Source of the DNA: DASSUW01 sp963806395 | GTDB lineage: Bacteria; Actinomycetota; Thermoleophilia; Solirubrobacterales; Solirubrobacteraceae | Direction of reading: 5' to 3' | NCBI GenBank assembly: GCA_963806395.1 | Contig: CAWDYI010000008.1 | Span: 248,001 to 312,000, forward strand | DNA length: 64,000 bases | Part shown: piece after piece, positions 22,238-32,109 of the stretch | How the letters are laid out: every line of letters starts with the position of its first letter | Numbering within the stretch: the stretch's first letter is position 1 | Position numbers and translations under genes: made by a program | The notes under the pieces: model-generated | Seen by the model: only the letters and a program-made list of their open reading frames with translations | What the model was told of the DNA's origin: nothing | Database searches by the model: none

Positions 22238-24181
22238 CCAAGCCCAAGCAGATCCTCGACCGCATCGACCGTCCTCAGGACCTACACGGTCTGTCCGAGG
22301 ACGAGCTCGAGCAGGTCGCGCAGGAGGTGCGGGAGCTGCTGATCGACACGGTCGGGGAGATCGGCGGGCACTTCGGCGCCAACCTCGGCTCGTGCGAGAT
22401 CGCGGTCGCCGTGCACTCGCTGCTCGACTCCCCGCGCGACAAGGTGGTGTGGGACGTCGGCCACCAGGCGTACCCGCACAAGGTCCTGACCGGGCGGCGC
22501 GACCAGCTCCAGACGATCCGCAAGTACGGCGGCCTCGCCCCGTTCTGCTCGATCAACGAGTCCGAGCACGACATCATGGGCGCCGGCCACGCCTCGACCG
22601 CGATCGGCTATGCGGTCGGCCTGAAAGAGGCGATGCGGCACGGCGCGGGGGAGGACGGCAAGGTCGTGGCGGTCGTCGGCGACGGCGCGATGACCGGCGG
22701 CGTCGCGTTCGAGGCGGTCCACCAGGCGGGCGGCCTCGGCACTCCGATCGTCGTGATCCTGAACGACAACGGGATGTCGATCGCGCCCAACGTCGGCGCG
22801 CTCTCGCGCTACTTCAACCGCGTGCGGCTGGATCCCGGGCTGTGGAAGGCACGCGAGGGTGTCGAGGAGAAGCTCACGCGGCTACCCGGCGGCATCGGCG
22901 CCAAGTTCGAGCGCCTCGGCCCGCAGCTGAAGGAGTCCGTCAAGGCGCTGTGGCAGCCCGGGCTCTGGTGGGAGGAGCTCGACTGGGCGTACATGGGCGT
23001 GATCGACGGCCATGACGTGCGCGCCGATGCGCAAGGCGCTGCGCGCCGCGTTCGAGGCCGAGCGGCCGGTCGTGATCCACGTCGCCACCGTCAAGGGCAA
23101 GGGCTTCGCCCCGGCCGAGGAGGGCGGCCTCGAGGGGATGGAGCAGTGGCACGCGGCGAAGCCGCACTCGATCGCCGGCGGCCGCCCCGCTCCGAGCAAG
23201 CCCAAGCCGAAGGCGGCGCGGCCCGCCCCGCCGCAGTACACGCAGGTGTTCGGCAAGGCGATGGTGCGCGAGTGCGAGCGCGACGAGCTCGTGGTCGGCA
23301 TCACGGCCGCGATGAACTCCGGCACCGGCCTCTCGATCCTCCAGAAGGCGATGCCCGACCGCTACTTCGACGTCGGGATCGCCGAGCAGCAGGCGGTGCT
23401 GTTCGCGGCCGGCCTGGCGATCCAGGGCATGAAGCCGGTGGCCGCGATCTACTCCACCTTCCTGCAGCGCGCGTTCGACCAGATCGTGCACGACGTCTGC
23501 CTGCAGAACCTGCATGTGACGTTCTGCATGGACCGCGCCGGGCTGGTCGGCGACGACGGGCCGACGCACCACGGCGTGTTCGACATCGCCTACCTGCGCC
23601 CGCTGCCCAACATCACGCTGATGGCGCCGCGCGACGAGGCGATGCTCACGCACATGCTCCACACGGCGCTGTCGCTCGACGGGCCGGCCGCGATCCGCTA
23701 CCCGCGCGGCGAGGGCGTCGGCGTCGACATCCCGGAGGCCCCGGTGGTGCTGGGAGTCGGGACGGGCGAGATCCTGCGCGAGGGCGAGCGCGTGGCCGTC
23801 GTCGGCTACGGAACCGGCGTCCAGAAGGCGCTCGGCGCAGCCGACCTGCTCGCCGAGCACGGCCTCGACGTGACGGTGGCCGACGCCCGCTTCGCCAAGC
23901 CGCTGGACGCGGGTCTGCTCGCCCAGCTCGCCGCCGAGCACGACCTCGTCGTCACGGTCGAGGAGGGCGTGCTGATGGGCGGCTTCGGCAGCGCGGTGTG
24001 GGAGTCGCTGTCGGACGGTGGCGCCTCGCCGCGGATCCTGCGCGTCGGCCTGCCCGACCGCTACGTCACGCACGGCTCGCCCGGACTCCTGCACGACGAG
24101 GTCGGCTTCACCGCCGAGCGGATCGCCGAGCGCATCGAGGCTGCGGTCCACGAGGGCCGCGGCACGCTCGCCCCGTACTAG
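22234..24181 (+). CDS. dxs: 1-Deoxy-D-xylulose-5-phosphate synthase, apparent frameshift
   Basis: DXS makes DXP from pyruvate and glyceraldehyde-3-phosphate, the first step of the MEP pathway, using thiamine diphosphate. The first part reads through GGHFGANLGSCEIAVAVH, VVGDGAMTGGVAFEA and LNDNGMSIAPNVGALS to GVIDGHDVRA. One extra base at about 23023-23026 then changes frame, and the rest continues in the other frame from MRKALRAAFEAERPVVIH through YFDVGIAEQQAVLFAAGLA to GTLAPY. Removing one base gives a normal 648-residue enzyme. As DXS is normally essential, a sequence error is the most likely cause, unless another copy exists. Confidence 0.93.
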
Positions 24182-24251
24182 CCGACAATCGTCGCGGGCG
24201 ATGCCGCCCCGCACTGGGAACTCCGTCACGGCCCCGTTACCGTGTTGCGCC

Positions 24252-25043
24252 GTGACCCGGGTCCGCCTCGACAGTCTGCTGGCGGAGCGCGGCCTGTTCG
24301 CGTCCCGCACGCGTGCGGCCGCGGCGGTGATCGCCGGGCAGGTCCATCTCGGGTCGGGGCGCGCCCGCGCGGCCAAGCCGGGACAGCTCGTGGCCGATGA
24401 CGTCGAGGTCGAGGTCGACGCCCCGCCGCCGTATGTCTCGCGCGGCGGGATCAAGCTTGCGAATGCCCTCGACGCGCTCGGCCTGGACGTCGCCGGGCGC
24501 CGCTGCCTCGACGTCGGCGCCTCGACCGGCGGGTTCACTGACTGCCTGCTGCAGCGCGGCGCCGAGCACGTCGTGACGGTCGACGTGGCCTATGGGGAGC
24601 TGGACTGGCGGCTGCGCGGCGACGATCGCGTGACCGTCGTCGAGCGTGTCAACGCCCGCGCGCTCGAGCCCGGTCAGCTCCCGTACCGGCCGGATCTGAT
24701 CGTGATCGACGTGTCGTTCATCTCGCTCGCCAAGGTGCTGCCCGCCGTGCTCGGCTGCGCCGCCGAGCGGTTCGACTGCCTGGCCATGGTGAAGCCGCAG
24801 TTCGAGGTCGGTCGCGGGCGGATCGGCAAGGGCGGTGTGGTGCACGACCCTGCGCTGCGCCGCGAGGCGATCGCCTCGGTCGCCGCCGCCGCTCGTTCGC
24901 ACGGCGCCGCGGTGCTCGGCTTCGCACCCTCGGGCCTCCCCGGCCCGGCGGGGAACCGCGAGACGTTCGCGTGGCTGGCGGAGGGCGCCCGCGGGCACGC
25001 GGTGCTCGACGTCGACGCGGCGCTCGCGGAGGTCGAGGCATGA
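24252..25043 (+). CDS. tlyA: TlyA family rRNA 2'-O-methyltransferase
   Basis: A 263-residue protein. The N-terminal S4-like RNA-binding domain (RVRLDSLLAERGLFASRTRAA) precedes a Rossmann methyltransferase domain with CLDVGASTGGFTDCLL (SAM site), DVAYGELDWRL and DLIVIDVSFISLAKVLP. TlyA methylates 16S and/or 23S rRNA ribose and confers capreomycin sensitivity in mycobacteria. KPQFEVGRGRIGKGGVV is the conserved late motif. GTG 24252 gives the standard length. It overlaps nadK (ATGA). Confidence 0.93.
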   Translation: MTRVRLDSLLAERGLFASRTRAAAAVIAGQVHLGSGRARAAKPGQLVADDVEVEVDAPPPYVSRGGIKLANALDALGLDVAGRRCLDVGASTGGFTDCLLQRGAEHVVTVDVAYGELDWRLRGDDRVTVVERVNARALEPGQLPYRPDLIVIDVSFISLAKVLPAVLGCAAERFDCLAMVKPQFEVGRGRIGKGGVVHDPALRREAIASVAAAARSHGAAVLGFAPSGLPGPAGNRETFAWLAEGARGHAVLDVDAALAEVEA

Positions 25044-25888
25044 AGACGGCGTCCGTCCTCACCCACCGGCGCGTCGCGGAGACCGGTCCGGCGATGCGCG
25101 AGCTGATCGCGGCGGCCCGCCGTGCCGGCGTGCGCGTCGTCTTCAGCGAGGAGGAGGCCGCCAAGCACAAGCTGCGGCCGGGAGACGGCGTCGAGGTGCA
25201 GCCGGCCATGCCGGAGGCCGCCGACCTCTGCATCGCGATGGGCGGCGACGGCACGATCCTCGCCGCCCTGCGCACGTATGCCGGGACCGGCGTGCCGGTG
25301 TTCGCGGTCAACTTCGGCGAGGTCGGGTTCCTGGCGACGGTCGACCCCGACGGGCTGGCGCTCCAGTTCGACCGCGCGTTCGCGGGCGACTTCGAGACGA
25401 TCGAGCTGCCGACGATCTCGGTCGGGCGGCCGGACGGGAGCTGGCTGGCGATGAACGACATCTCCGTCCATCGCAAGCCGGGCCACCGCGTCGCGGACCT
25501 CGCGTACGGGCTCGCGGGGGAGGAGATCGGCCGCGTGCGCTGCGACGGGCTGGTGGTGGCCACGCCGCAGGGATCGACCGGCTACAACCTCGCCAACGGC
25601 GGACCCGTGATGGCATGGGGCGTGGAGGGCTACGTGGTGTCGTTCGTGGCGCCTCATTCCCTCACCGCGCGGGCGCTGGTGGTCGCGCCGGGAGACCTGC
25701 TGACGATCAACAACGCGTCACGCGAGGAGGCTGTCGAGGTCCACGTCGACGGCCGCCCGACGTGCGAGCTGCCGCCCGGGGAGGACCTGCACGTCGAGTT
25801 CGCGCTCAGCCACGGCACGCTCGCCCAGCTGCCGGGCGCGAGCTTCTACCACCGGCTGCGCGAGCGGTTCGGGCGCCTGGCGCGCTGA
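25040..25888 (+). CDS. nadK: NAD kinase
   Basis: A 282-residue NAD kinase, which phosphorylates NAD to NADP. The GGDGT motif is in CIAMGGDGTILAAL. NFGEVGFLATVD, WLAMNDISVHR (ND in place of the more usual NE) and VATPQGSTGYNLANGGPVM are the other conserved parts. The order tlyA-nadK-recN is conserved in many actinobacteria. ATG 25040 overlaps the tlyA stop. Confidence 0.95.
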   Translation: MKTASVLTHRRVAETGPAMRELIAAARRAGVRVVFSEEEAAKHKLRPGDGVEVQPAMPEAADLCIAMGGDGTILAALRTYAGTGVPVFAVNFGEVGFLATVDPDGLALQFDRAFAGDFETIELPTISVGRPDGSWLAMNDISVHRKPGHRVADLAYGLAGEEIGRVRCDGLVVATPQGSTGYNLANGGPVMAWGVEGYVVSFVAPHSLTARALVVAPGDLLTINNASREEAVEVHVDGRPTCELPPGEDLHVEFALSHGTLAQLPGASFYHRLRERFGRLAR

Positions 25889-25961
25889 GACCGTCACAAC
25901 TTCGTTCCAATATCGGCCCGGGCGGGCGGCTCCGTCGGGACCCGCTGATACACCGTGCGGC

Positions 25962-27620
25962 GTGTTGCACGAGCTGCGTGTCGAGAACCTGCTGCTGATC
26001 GAGCGGGCGGAGCTGGCCCTCGGGCCGGGCCTGAACGTCCTGACCGGTGAGACCGGCGCGGGCAAGACCGTCCTCGCGCACGCGCTCGACCTGCTGCTGG
26101 GCGGCAAGCCGCGCTCCGGCATCGTGCGCCCGGGTGCCTCCGAGGCGTACGTGGAGGGCGTGTTCGCGCTTTCGGCCGCGCTGCGTGGCGAGCTCGCGGA
26201 CCGCCTGCCGGACGACGCCGACGAGCTCGTGCTCGCCCGCCGTGTCAGCGCCGAGGGCCGTACACGGGCGTACGTGGGCGGCCGCAGCGCCACTGCGGGC
26301 GACCTGCAGGAGCTCGGCGGCGCGCTGCTCTCCTTCTACGGCCAGCACGAGCACCGGCGGCTGATGCTCGCCTCCGCCCAGCTGGAGATCCTCGACGGCT
26401 TCTGCGGCCCGGAGCAGGCGGAGCGCCGCGAGGCGTTCGCGGCCGCCCACGCGGGCGAGCGCGTGCTGCGCGAGGAGCTCGACGAGCTGCGCGCCCGCGC
26501 CGGCGCGCGGGACCGCGAGATCGACCTGCTCGAGTGGGAGCTCGAGGAGATCGATCGCGCCGAGCCGAGCGTGGCCGAGGAGGCCGAGCTCGTGGCCGAG
26601 CGCGAGCGCCTGCGACACCTCTCCACGCTGGTCGAGGCCGCAGGCGGGGCGGAGGTCGCGCTGACCGGGGACGGCGACGGCGGCGCGGCACTCGCTCTTG
26701 CCGGCGCCTCGCAGGCGCTCGAGACCGCCCGCGGCGTGGACCCGGCGCTCGATGCTCTTGCCGACCGCGCCCAGGCGCTCTCGGTCGAGGCGGACGACCT
26801 GGCAGGAGAGCTGCGCCGCTACGGCGAGGGGATCGAGGCGCCGCCGGGCCGGCTCGACGAGCTGGAGGAGCGGCTCACGCTGCTCGACCGGCTCAAGCGC
26901 AAGCACGGCGGGACCATCGAGGCGGTGCTCGAGTACGCGGAGACCTGCCGCGTCCGCCGCGACGAGCTGGCCGGCGCCGAGGAGGCGCTCGAGGCGGGCG
27001 AGGCGCGGCTCGAGGCCGCGCGTGCCGAGCTCGCCGAGCGGGCGGCTGCGCTGCGCGCGGCACGCGAGGCGGAGGCCGGCCCGCTCGCGGGCGCCGTCGT
27101 CACGCGGCTGGCCGCGCTGGCGATGGAGGGCGCGAGCTTCGAGGCGCGACTGACCCCGCGGGACGGCTACGGCCCGACGGGCGGGGACGAGGTGGACTTC
27201 CTGATCGCGCCCAACCCGGGCGTCCCGGCCGGATCGCTTCGCGAGACCGCATCCGGCGGCGAGCTGTCACGCGTGATGCTGGCGCTGATGGGCGTCGCCG
27301 CCGAGGCCGGCCCGGCGACACTGGTGTTCGACGAGGTCGACGCCGGGATCGGCGGCCAGACCGCCCGCGCGGTCGGCGAGCAGCTGCGCGACCTCGCGGC
27401 CGGCCGCCAGATCATCTGCATCACCCACCTGCCCCAGATCGCCTCGCTGGCCGACCGGCATTTCACGATCGTCAAGGACTCCTCGGGCGAGACCGCCCGG
27501 ACCAGCGTCACCCGGCTCGAGCGCGGCGACGTCGTCGGCGAGCTCGTGCGGATGCTCGGCGCCGAGGACGGCGACGCCGCCGCGCGGCGGCACGCGCGGG
27601 AGTTGCTGAAGGCCGCCTGA
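25962..27620 (+). CDS. recN: DNA repair protein RecN
   Basis: A 552-residue SMC-like repair ATPase. Walker A is GETGAGKTVLAHALDLLLGG (residues 28-47). Long coiled coils run from about 150 to 370, with the signature ASGGELSRVMLALMGVA and Walker B TLVFDEVDAGIGG near residue 450. QIICITHLPQIAS is the usual switch region. RecN acts early in double-strand break repair. No actinobacterial or Gram-positive SOS box was seen upstream. Starts at GTG 25962. Confidence 0.96.
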   Translation: MLHELRVENLLLIERAELALGPGLNVLTGETGAGKTVLAHALDLLLGGKPRSGIVRPGASEAYVEGVFALSAALRGELADRLPDDADELVLARRVSAEGRTRAYVGGRSATAGDLQELGGALLSFYGQHEHRRLMLASAQLEILDGFCGPEQAERREAFAAAHAGERVLREELDELRARAGARDREIDLLEWELEEIDRAEPSVAEEAELVAERERLRHLSTLVEAAGGAEVALTGDGDGGAALALAGASQALETARGVDPALDALADRAQALSVEADDLAGELRRYGEGIEAPPGRLDELEERLTLLDRLKRKHGGTIEAVLEYAETCRVRRDELAGAEEALEAGEARLEAARAELAERAAALRAAREAEAGPLAGAVVTRLAALAMEGASFEARLTPRDGYGPTGGDEVDFLIAPNPGVPAGSLRETASGGELSRVMLALMGVAAEAGPATLVFDEVDAGIGGQTARAVGEQLRDLAAGRQIICITHLPQIASLADRHFTIVKDSSGETARTSVTRLERGDVVGELVRMLGAEDGDAAARRHARELLKAA

Positions 27621-27632
27621 GGCTTCGGCTGG

Positions 27633-27779
27633 GTGGAGGCGGGGCCGGCGGACGCCGCGCTCGACAATCCTGGTGCGATCGCGCTCTATGCGGAGGTCTT
27701 GTCGCTGCCGGCGCCGATCGAGCGGATGCCGCCGCTGCGCGTTCTAGACTGGCTGGGCAGGACAAATCCAGATGCCTGA
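27633..27779 (+). CDS. Possible 48-residue protein between recN and pyrG
   Basis: An open frame from GTG 27633 to TGA 27777-27779 overlaps the pyrG ATG (27772) by 8 bases. It reads MEAGPADAALDNPGAIAL, then YAEVLSLPAPIERMPPLRVL, then DWLGRTNPDA. Codon third positions are mostly G or C until the last dozen codons. It also lies in the same frame as recN, directly after its stop. It could be a small coupled gene or chance; the A/T-richer 3' end may instead hold the pyrG promoter. I do not recognise it. Confidence 0.35.
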   Translation: MEAGPADAALDNPGAIALYAEVLSLPAPIERMPPLRVLDWLGRTNPDA

Positions 27780-29445
27780 ATCCCGACCCCGCACCCGTTT
27801 CATCTTCGTCACCGGCGGGGTCGTCTCCTCGCTCGGCAAGGGGATCGCCGCCGCTTCGATCGGCCGCCTGCTGGTGGCGCGCGGCCTGAAGGTCGCGCTG
27901 CAGAAGTTCGATCCCTACATCAACATCGACCCCGGCACGATGTCGCCGTTCCAGCACGGCGAGGTGTTCGTGACCGAGGACGGGGCGGAGACCGATCTCG
28001 ACCTCGGGCACTACGAGCGGTTCACCGATTCCAACACGTCGCGCGGCTCGAACGTGACCGCCGGCGCCGTCTACAACTCGGTGATCCGCAAGGAGCGCCG
28101 CGGCGACTATCTGGGCGGCACCGTCCAGGTCGTGCCCCACATCACGGACGAGATCAAGAACCGGATCACGCTGATCGCCGAGAGCCAGGACGTCGACGTG
28201 GTGATCACGGAGATCGGCGGCACAGTGGGCGACATCGAGTCGCTCCCGTTCCTCGAGGCGATCCGCCAGTTCCCCGTCGACGCCGGGCGCAAGCGCTGCA
28301 TGTTCATCCACCTCACGCTGGTGCCCTACATCGGCCACGCGGGCGAGCTGAAGACCAAGCCGACCCAGCACTCGGTCAACGAGCTGCGCCGCATCGGTAT
28401 CCAGCCGGACATGGTCGTCTGCCGCTCCGAGGGCGGGCTCCCGCACGACGTGCGCAAGAAGATCGCGCTGTTCGCGTCGCTGCCGCTGGAGGCGATCGTC
28501 TCTGCGCGCGACGTCGACAACATCTACAAGGTCCCGCTCTACTTCAACGCCGAGGGCGTCGACGACTTCGTGCTCGACCACTTCGGGATGGAGGCGCCCG
28601 CGCCGGAGCTGGGCGACCTCGAGCGCCTGATGCGCCGTGCCACCGACGTGGCCGCCCAGGACCCGGTGCGGATCGCGCTCGTCGGCAAGTACGTCAAGCT
28701 CGAGGACGCCTACCTGTCGGTCGCAGAGGCGCTACGCCACTCCGGCTTCATGCACGGGTGCCCGATCAAGATCGACTGGGTCGACTCCGAGTCGCTGGCC
28801 GACGAGGAGGTGCGGGAGCGCGTCGCGCAGGCCGACGGCATCCTCATCCCCGGCGGCTTCGGCGTGCGCGGGATCGAGGGCAAGATCACCGCGTCGCGGA
28901 TCGCGCGCGAGCAGAAGATCCCGTTCCTGGGGATCTGCCTCGGTATGCAGATGGCGGTCGCCGACTTCGCGCGCCACGTCGTCGACATGGACGGAGCGAA
29001 CTCGACCGAGTTCGACCCCGAGACGCCGTTCCCGGTCATCGACCTCCTGCCCGAGCAGAAGGAGGTCGCCGACATGGGCGGCACGATGCGCCTCGGGGCG
29101 GACCCGATCAAGCTGCATGCGGACACCCGGGCGCGCGAGCTCTACGGCGAGGCCGTGATCTACGAGCGCCACCGCCACCGTTACGAGGTCAACAACTTCC
29201 TGCGCAAGCGGCTCGAGGCCGCGGGCCTCGTGATCTCCGGCACCTCGCCGGATGACCGGCTGGTCGAGATCATCGAGATCGACGACCACCCGTTCTTCGT
29301 GGCGTCGCAGTACCACCCGGAGTTCAAGTCCCGCCCCGAGCGCCCCGCACCGCTGTTCCGTGAGTTCGTGGCCGCGGCACTGACCCGCGCGCGCGAGCGC
29401 CGGCCGGACGAGATCACGGCGCACGCGCCCGCTCGCACGGCGTGA
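27772..29445 (+). CDS. pyrG: CTP synthase
   Basis: A 557-residue enzyme that aminates UTP to CTP with glutamine and ATP. The synthetase domain starts FIFVTGGVVSSLGKGIAAAS and includes LQKFDPYINIDPGTMSPFQH and ITEIGGTVGDIESLPFLEA. The glutamine amidotransferase half has the nucleophile Cys in FLGICLGMQMAV and the His-Glu pair in ASQYHPEFKSRP. Length normal. Its stop overlaps the GTG of the M20 peptidase. Confidence 0.98.
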   Translation: MPESRPRTRFIFVTGGVVSSLGKGIAAASIGRLLVARGLKVALQKFDPYINIDPGTMSPFQHGEVFVTEDGAETDLDLGHYERFTDSNTSRGSNVTAGAVYNSVIRKERRGDYLGGTVQVVPHITDEIKNRITLIAESQDVDVVITEIGGTVGDIESLPFLEAIRQFPVDAGRKRCMFIHLTLVPYIGHAGELKTKPTQHSVNELRRIGIQPDMVVCRSEGGLPHDVRKKIALFASLPLEAIVSARDVDNIYKVPLYFNAEGVDDFVLDHFGMEAPAPELGDLERLMRRATDVAAQDPVRIALVGKYVKLEDAYLSVAEALRHSGFMHGCPIKIDWVDSESLADEEVRERVAQADGILIPGGFGVRGIEGKITASRIAREQKIPFLGICLGMQMAVADFARHVVDMDGANSTEFDPETPFPVIDLLPEQKEVADMGGTMRLGADPIKLHADTRARELYGEAVIYERHRHRYEVNNFLRKRLEAAGLVISGTSPDDRLVEIIEIDDHPFFVASQYHPEFKSRPERPAPLFREFVAAALTRARERRPDEITAHAPARTA

Positions 29446-30548
29446 GACCCGCATCCGAGGCCGAGAAGGCCCGGCTCGGGGAGCTGTTCGCGGCGCTGTG
29501 TCGCATTCCCAGCCCGTTCGGGCACGAGCGTGAGTGCGCCGACCGCGTGATCGCCGAGCTGCGCGGCATGGGCATCACGGCCGACGAGGACGAGCGCGGC
29601 AACCTGCTGGCCACGATTCCGGGCCGGTCCGACCGCACGGTGCTCCTGTGCGCGCACATCGACACCGTCGAGACCGACGCGCCGATCGAGCCGGTGCTGG
29701 TCGACGGCGGCTGGGAGAACGAGCACGACGGCATCCTCGGCGCCGACAACAAGGCCGCCGTCGCGGTGATCCTCGAGGTCGCGCGCCGCGCCACCGTCGA
29801 GGGCTCTCCGGTCGGCATCGAGCTGCTGTTCACGGTCTCCGAGGAGGACGCGCTGTCGGGCGCGAAGGCGTTCGACGCCTCGCGCCTGCGGTCCGACTTC
29901 GGTTACGTCTTCGACCACGCGACGGCGATCGGCGAGGTCGTCGTGTCCTCGCCGACCGCGTACCGGCTCGAGGCCGAGTTCCACGGGAAGGCCGCCCACG
30001 CCGGCATCCGGCCCGAGGACGGGCGCAGCGCGATCCTGGCGGCCGCGCGCGCGATCGGCAGCATGCCGCTCGGCCGGATCGACGCGGAGACCACGGCCAA
30101 CGTCGGCTCCCTGCACGGCGGGGTCAGCTCGACCAACGTCGTGCCGGAGCGCTGCCGGCTCCTGGCCGAAGCGCGGTCGCTCGACCCGGCGCGGGTCGAG
30201 GACGTGGTGTCGGGGATCGTCGACGCGCTCTACGACGGCGCCGCGCAGTCCGAGTGCGACGTCGACGTCGTGTGCGAGAAGGTGTTCAACGGCTACAAGG
30301 TGCGCCCGGCGGCGCCAGAGCTGGCGGCCGCCGAGGCGGCGCTGCGCGCCTGCGGATACGAGCCGGTGCGGATCCCGAGCGGCGGCGGCTCGGACGCGAA
30401 CGCGCTCCAGGCGTCGGGCTTCCCCTGCATCTGCCTGGCGAACGGCACCGAGCGCAATCACGAGTCGACCGAGCGGGTGTCAGTGGTCGCGCTGGAAGGG
30501 ATGCTCGACGTCGCACTGGTGCTGCTGGAGGAGGCCGCGGCAGCCTGA
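29442..30548 (+). CDS. M20 family metallopeptidase (peptidase T-like)
   Basis: A 368-residue di-zinc peptidase. Metal and catalytic motifs are LCAHIDTVE (His, Asp), GILGADNKAAVAVILE (bridging Asp), TVSEEDALSGAKAF (catalytic Glu-Glu) and the late His in NGTERNHESTERV. The dimerisation domain is residues 175-290 (FHGKAAHAGIRPEDGRSAI). It is likely a tripeptidase or an amide-hydrolysing relative. Starts at GTG 29442, overlapping pyrG; the DUF3866 gene follows with overlap. Confidence 0.9.
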   Translation: MRPASEAEKARLGELFAALCRIPSPFGHERECADRVIAELRGMGITADEDERGNLLATIPGRSDRTVLLCAHIDTVETDAPIEPVLVDGGWENEHDGILGADNKAAVAVILEVARRATVEGSPVGIELLFTVSEEDALSGAKAFDASRLRSDFGYVFDHATAIGEVVVSSPTAYRLEAEFHGKAAHAGIRPEDGRSAILAAARAIGSMPLGRIDAETTANVGSLHGGVSSTNVVPERCRLLAEARSLDPARVEDVVSGIVDALYDGAAQSECDVDVVCEKVFNGYKVRPAAPELAAAEAALRACGYEPVRIPSGGGSDANALQASGFPCICLANGTERNHESTERVSVVALEGMLDVALVLLEEAAAA

Positions 30549-31567
30549 TGCTCGCCCTCCGGCGCGGCGTCGTCCTCGCCGCCGGCGATCCCGGCGGGCC
30601 GATGCAGGAGCTGGAGGTCCGGCTGGGAGGCGAGCGGCGCCCGGCCGTGGCCGACGTCGCGCTCGTCGGTCCCTCGAACATCGGCGACGACGTGGTCGTC
30701 AACGTGGCGGCGCTCGACCTCGAGCTCGACTCGGGCGGGTTCGACATCGTGCATGCGAACCTCACGCGCGGCCTCGAGGGAGCGGGCACGCCGGGTGCCC
30801 ACGTGATGAAGCTCAACTACACGAGCCTCCAGCACGCGGTCGTCCCGGTCGAGGCGAGCGCGCCGGCGGGCGCGCCGCTGATCCTGCCGACGGGCGCTCC
30901 GGTCGCGATCTGCCCGCTGCACGGCCAGCTCGCCCCGCTGGCGTGGGCGTTCGGGCAGGCGGCTCCGGGCGCGCGGCTCGGCTTCGTGCAGACGACCGGC
31001 GGCGCGCTTCCCGGCGCCCTTTCGGAGACGGTCCGGGTGCTGCGCCGGCGCGGCCTGCTGTCCGCGCACCTGACCGCCGGCCAGGCCTACGGCGGCGAGG
31101 GCGACGCGGTCAGCACCGCAGGTGCGCTCCAGCACGGCTTCGCCGAGCGCTACTGGCACGCCGCCGTGTGCGGGCCGGGGCCGGGCGTCCTGGGCTCGGC
31201 GACCGCGCTCGGCCACGGCGGGATGGTCGCGCTCGAGTCGGCGCACAACGCGGCGGCGCTCGGCTGCCAGGTGGTGATCTGCCAGCGGCGGTCGTCCTCC
31301 GACCCGCGGCCCCGCCACCGCGGCACCTCCCACCACACGCGGATGATGCTCGAGCTCGCGCTCGTGCCGTTCGTCGTCGCGCATGCGGGCGAGCGCCCGC
31401 GGACCGGCCTCGGCCGCCACGAGTGGCGGCCCGGGACCGCCGACCTGGACGGCTACGCCGCCTCCGGGCTCCCGGCCCGGACGATGGGGCGCTCGCTCGA
31501 GGAGGATCCCGACTTCTTCGCCGCCGCCCTGGCCGCCGGCACCGTGCTGGCACAATGCGCCGCGTGA
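30548..31567 (+). CDS. DUF3866 family protein
   Basis: A 339-residue soluble protein conserved in Firmicutes and actinobacteria, function unknown. The family-like features I recognise are HVMKLNYTSLQHAVVPVEA, GAPVAICPLHGQLAPLAW, VQTTGGALPGALSETV, AGQAYGGEGDAVSTAGAL, a Gly-rich GPGPGVLGSATALGHGG and RGTSHHTRMMLELALV. The many conserved Gly and His residues suggest an enzyme. It sits between a peptidase and a NUDIX hydrolase in one operon. Confidence 0.88.
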   Translation: MLALRRGVVLAAGDPGGPMQELEVRLGGERRPAVADVALVGPSNIGDDVVVNVAALDLELDSGGFDIVHANLTRGLEGAGTPGAHVMKLNYTSLQHAVVPVEASAPAGAPLILPTGAPVAICPLHGQLAPLAWAFGQAAPGARLGFVQTTGGALPGALSETVRVLRRRGLLSAHLTAGQAYGGEGDAVSTAGALQHGFAERYWHAAVCGPGPGVLGSATALGHGGMVALESAHNAAALGCQVVICQRRSSSDPRPRHRGTSHHTRMMLELALVPFVVAHAGERPRTGLGRHEWRPGTADLDGYAASGLPARTMGRSLEEDPDFFAAALAAGTVLAQCAA

Positions 31568-32100
31568 GCTCCCGGTTCAAGCGGATCGCGTCCGAGATCG
31601 TCTACGAGGGCGGCTTCTTCAGCGTCTCGCGCGACAGGTTCCGCCATGAGGACGGTGCCGAGGTCGAGCGCGAGGTCGTCCGCCACCCCGGCGCCGTGGG
31701 CATCGTCGTGCTCGACGGCGACCGGCTGTGGCTCGTGCGCCAGCCACGCGAGGCGATCGGCAGCCCCGACCTGCTGGAGCTGCCGGCCGGCAAGCTCGAC
31801 GAGGAGGGCGAGTCGCCGCTCGACGCCGCGAAGCGCGAGCTGGCCGAGGAGATCGGCAAGCAGGCCGCGAACTGGGAGCCGCTCGGGTCCCTGTACACGT
31901 CGCCGGGCTTCACCGACGAGGAGGTCCACCTGTTCCTGGCGACGGGCATCTCGGACGTCGACGAGCGGCCCGCGGTCCACGAGGACGAGCGGATCGACGT
32001 CGAGGTGCGCCCGCTCGGCGACCTCGACGCGATCATCGCCGAGACGAAGGACTCGACGACCCTGATCGGGCTCCAGGCGCTGCGCGCTCGCCTGGCCTAA
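31555..32100 (+). CDS. NUDIX hydrolase (ADP-ribose pyrophosphatase type)
   Basis: A 181-residue NUDIX protein. The NUDIX box lies around residues 80-105: PAGKLDEEGESPLDAAKREL followed by AEEIG, a complete GX5EX7REUXEEXG pattern. The preceding VRQPREAIGSPDLLELPAGK and following TSPGFTDEEVHLFLA are characteristic of ADP-ribose pyrophosphatases. ATG 31555 overlaps the DUF3866 gene by 13 bases; a GTG at 31564 is an equally good start. Confidence 0.92.
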   Translation: MRRVSSRFKRIASEIVYEGGFFSVSRDRFRHEDGAEVEREVVRHPGAVGIVVLDGDRLWLVRQPREAIGSPDLLELPAGKLDEEGESPLDAAKRELAEEIGKQAANWEPLGSLYTSPGFTDEEVHLFLATGISDVDERPAVHEDERIDVEVRPLGDLDAIIAETKDSTTLIGLQALRARLA

Positions 32101-32109
32101 GAGCCTGAG

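Noticed and set aside
25889..25961. SOS (LexA) box before recN
   Set aside because: No GAAC-N4-GTTC type palindrome found in the gap; only a weak TGATAC hexamer.
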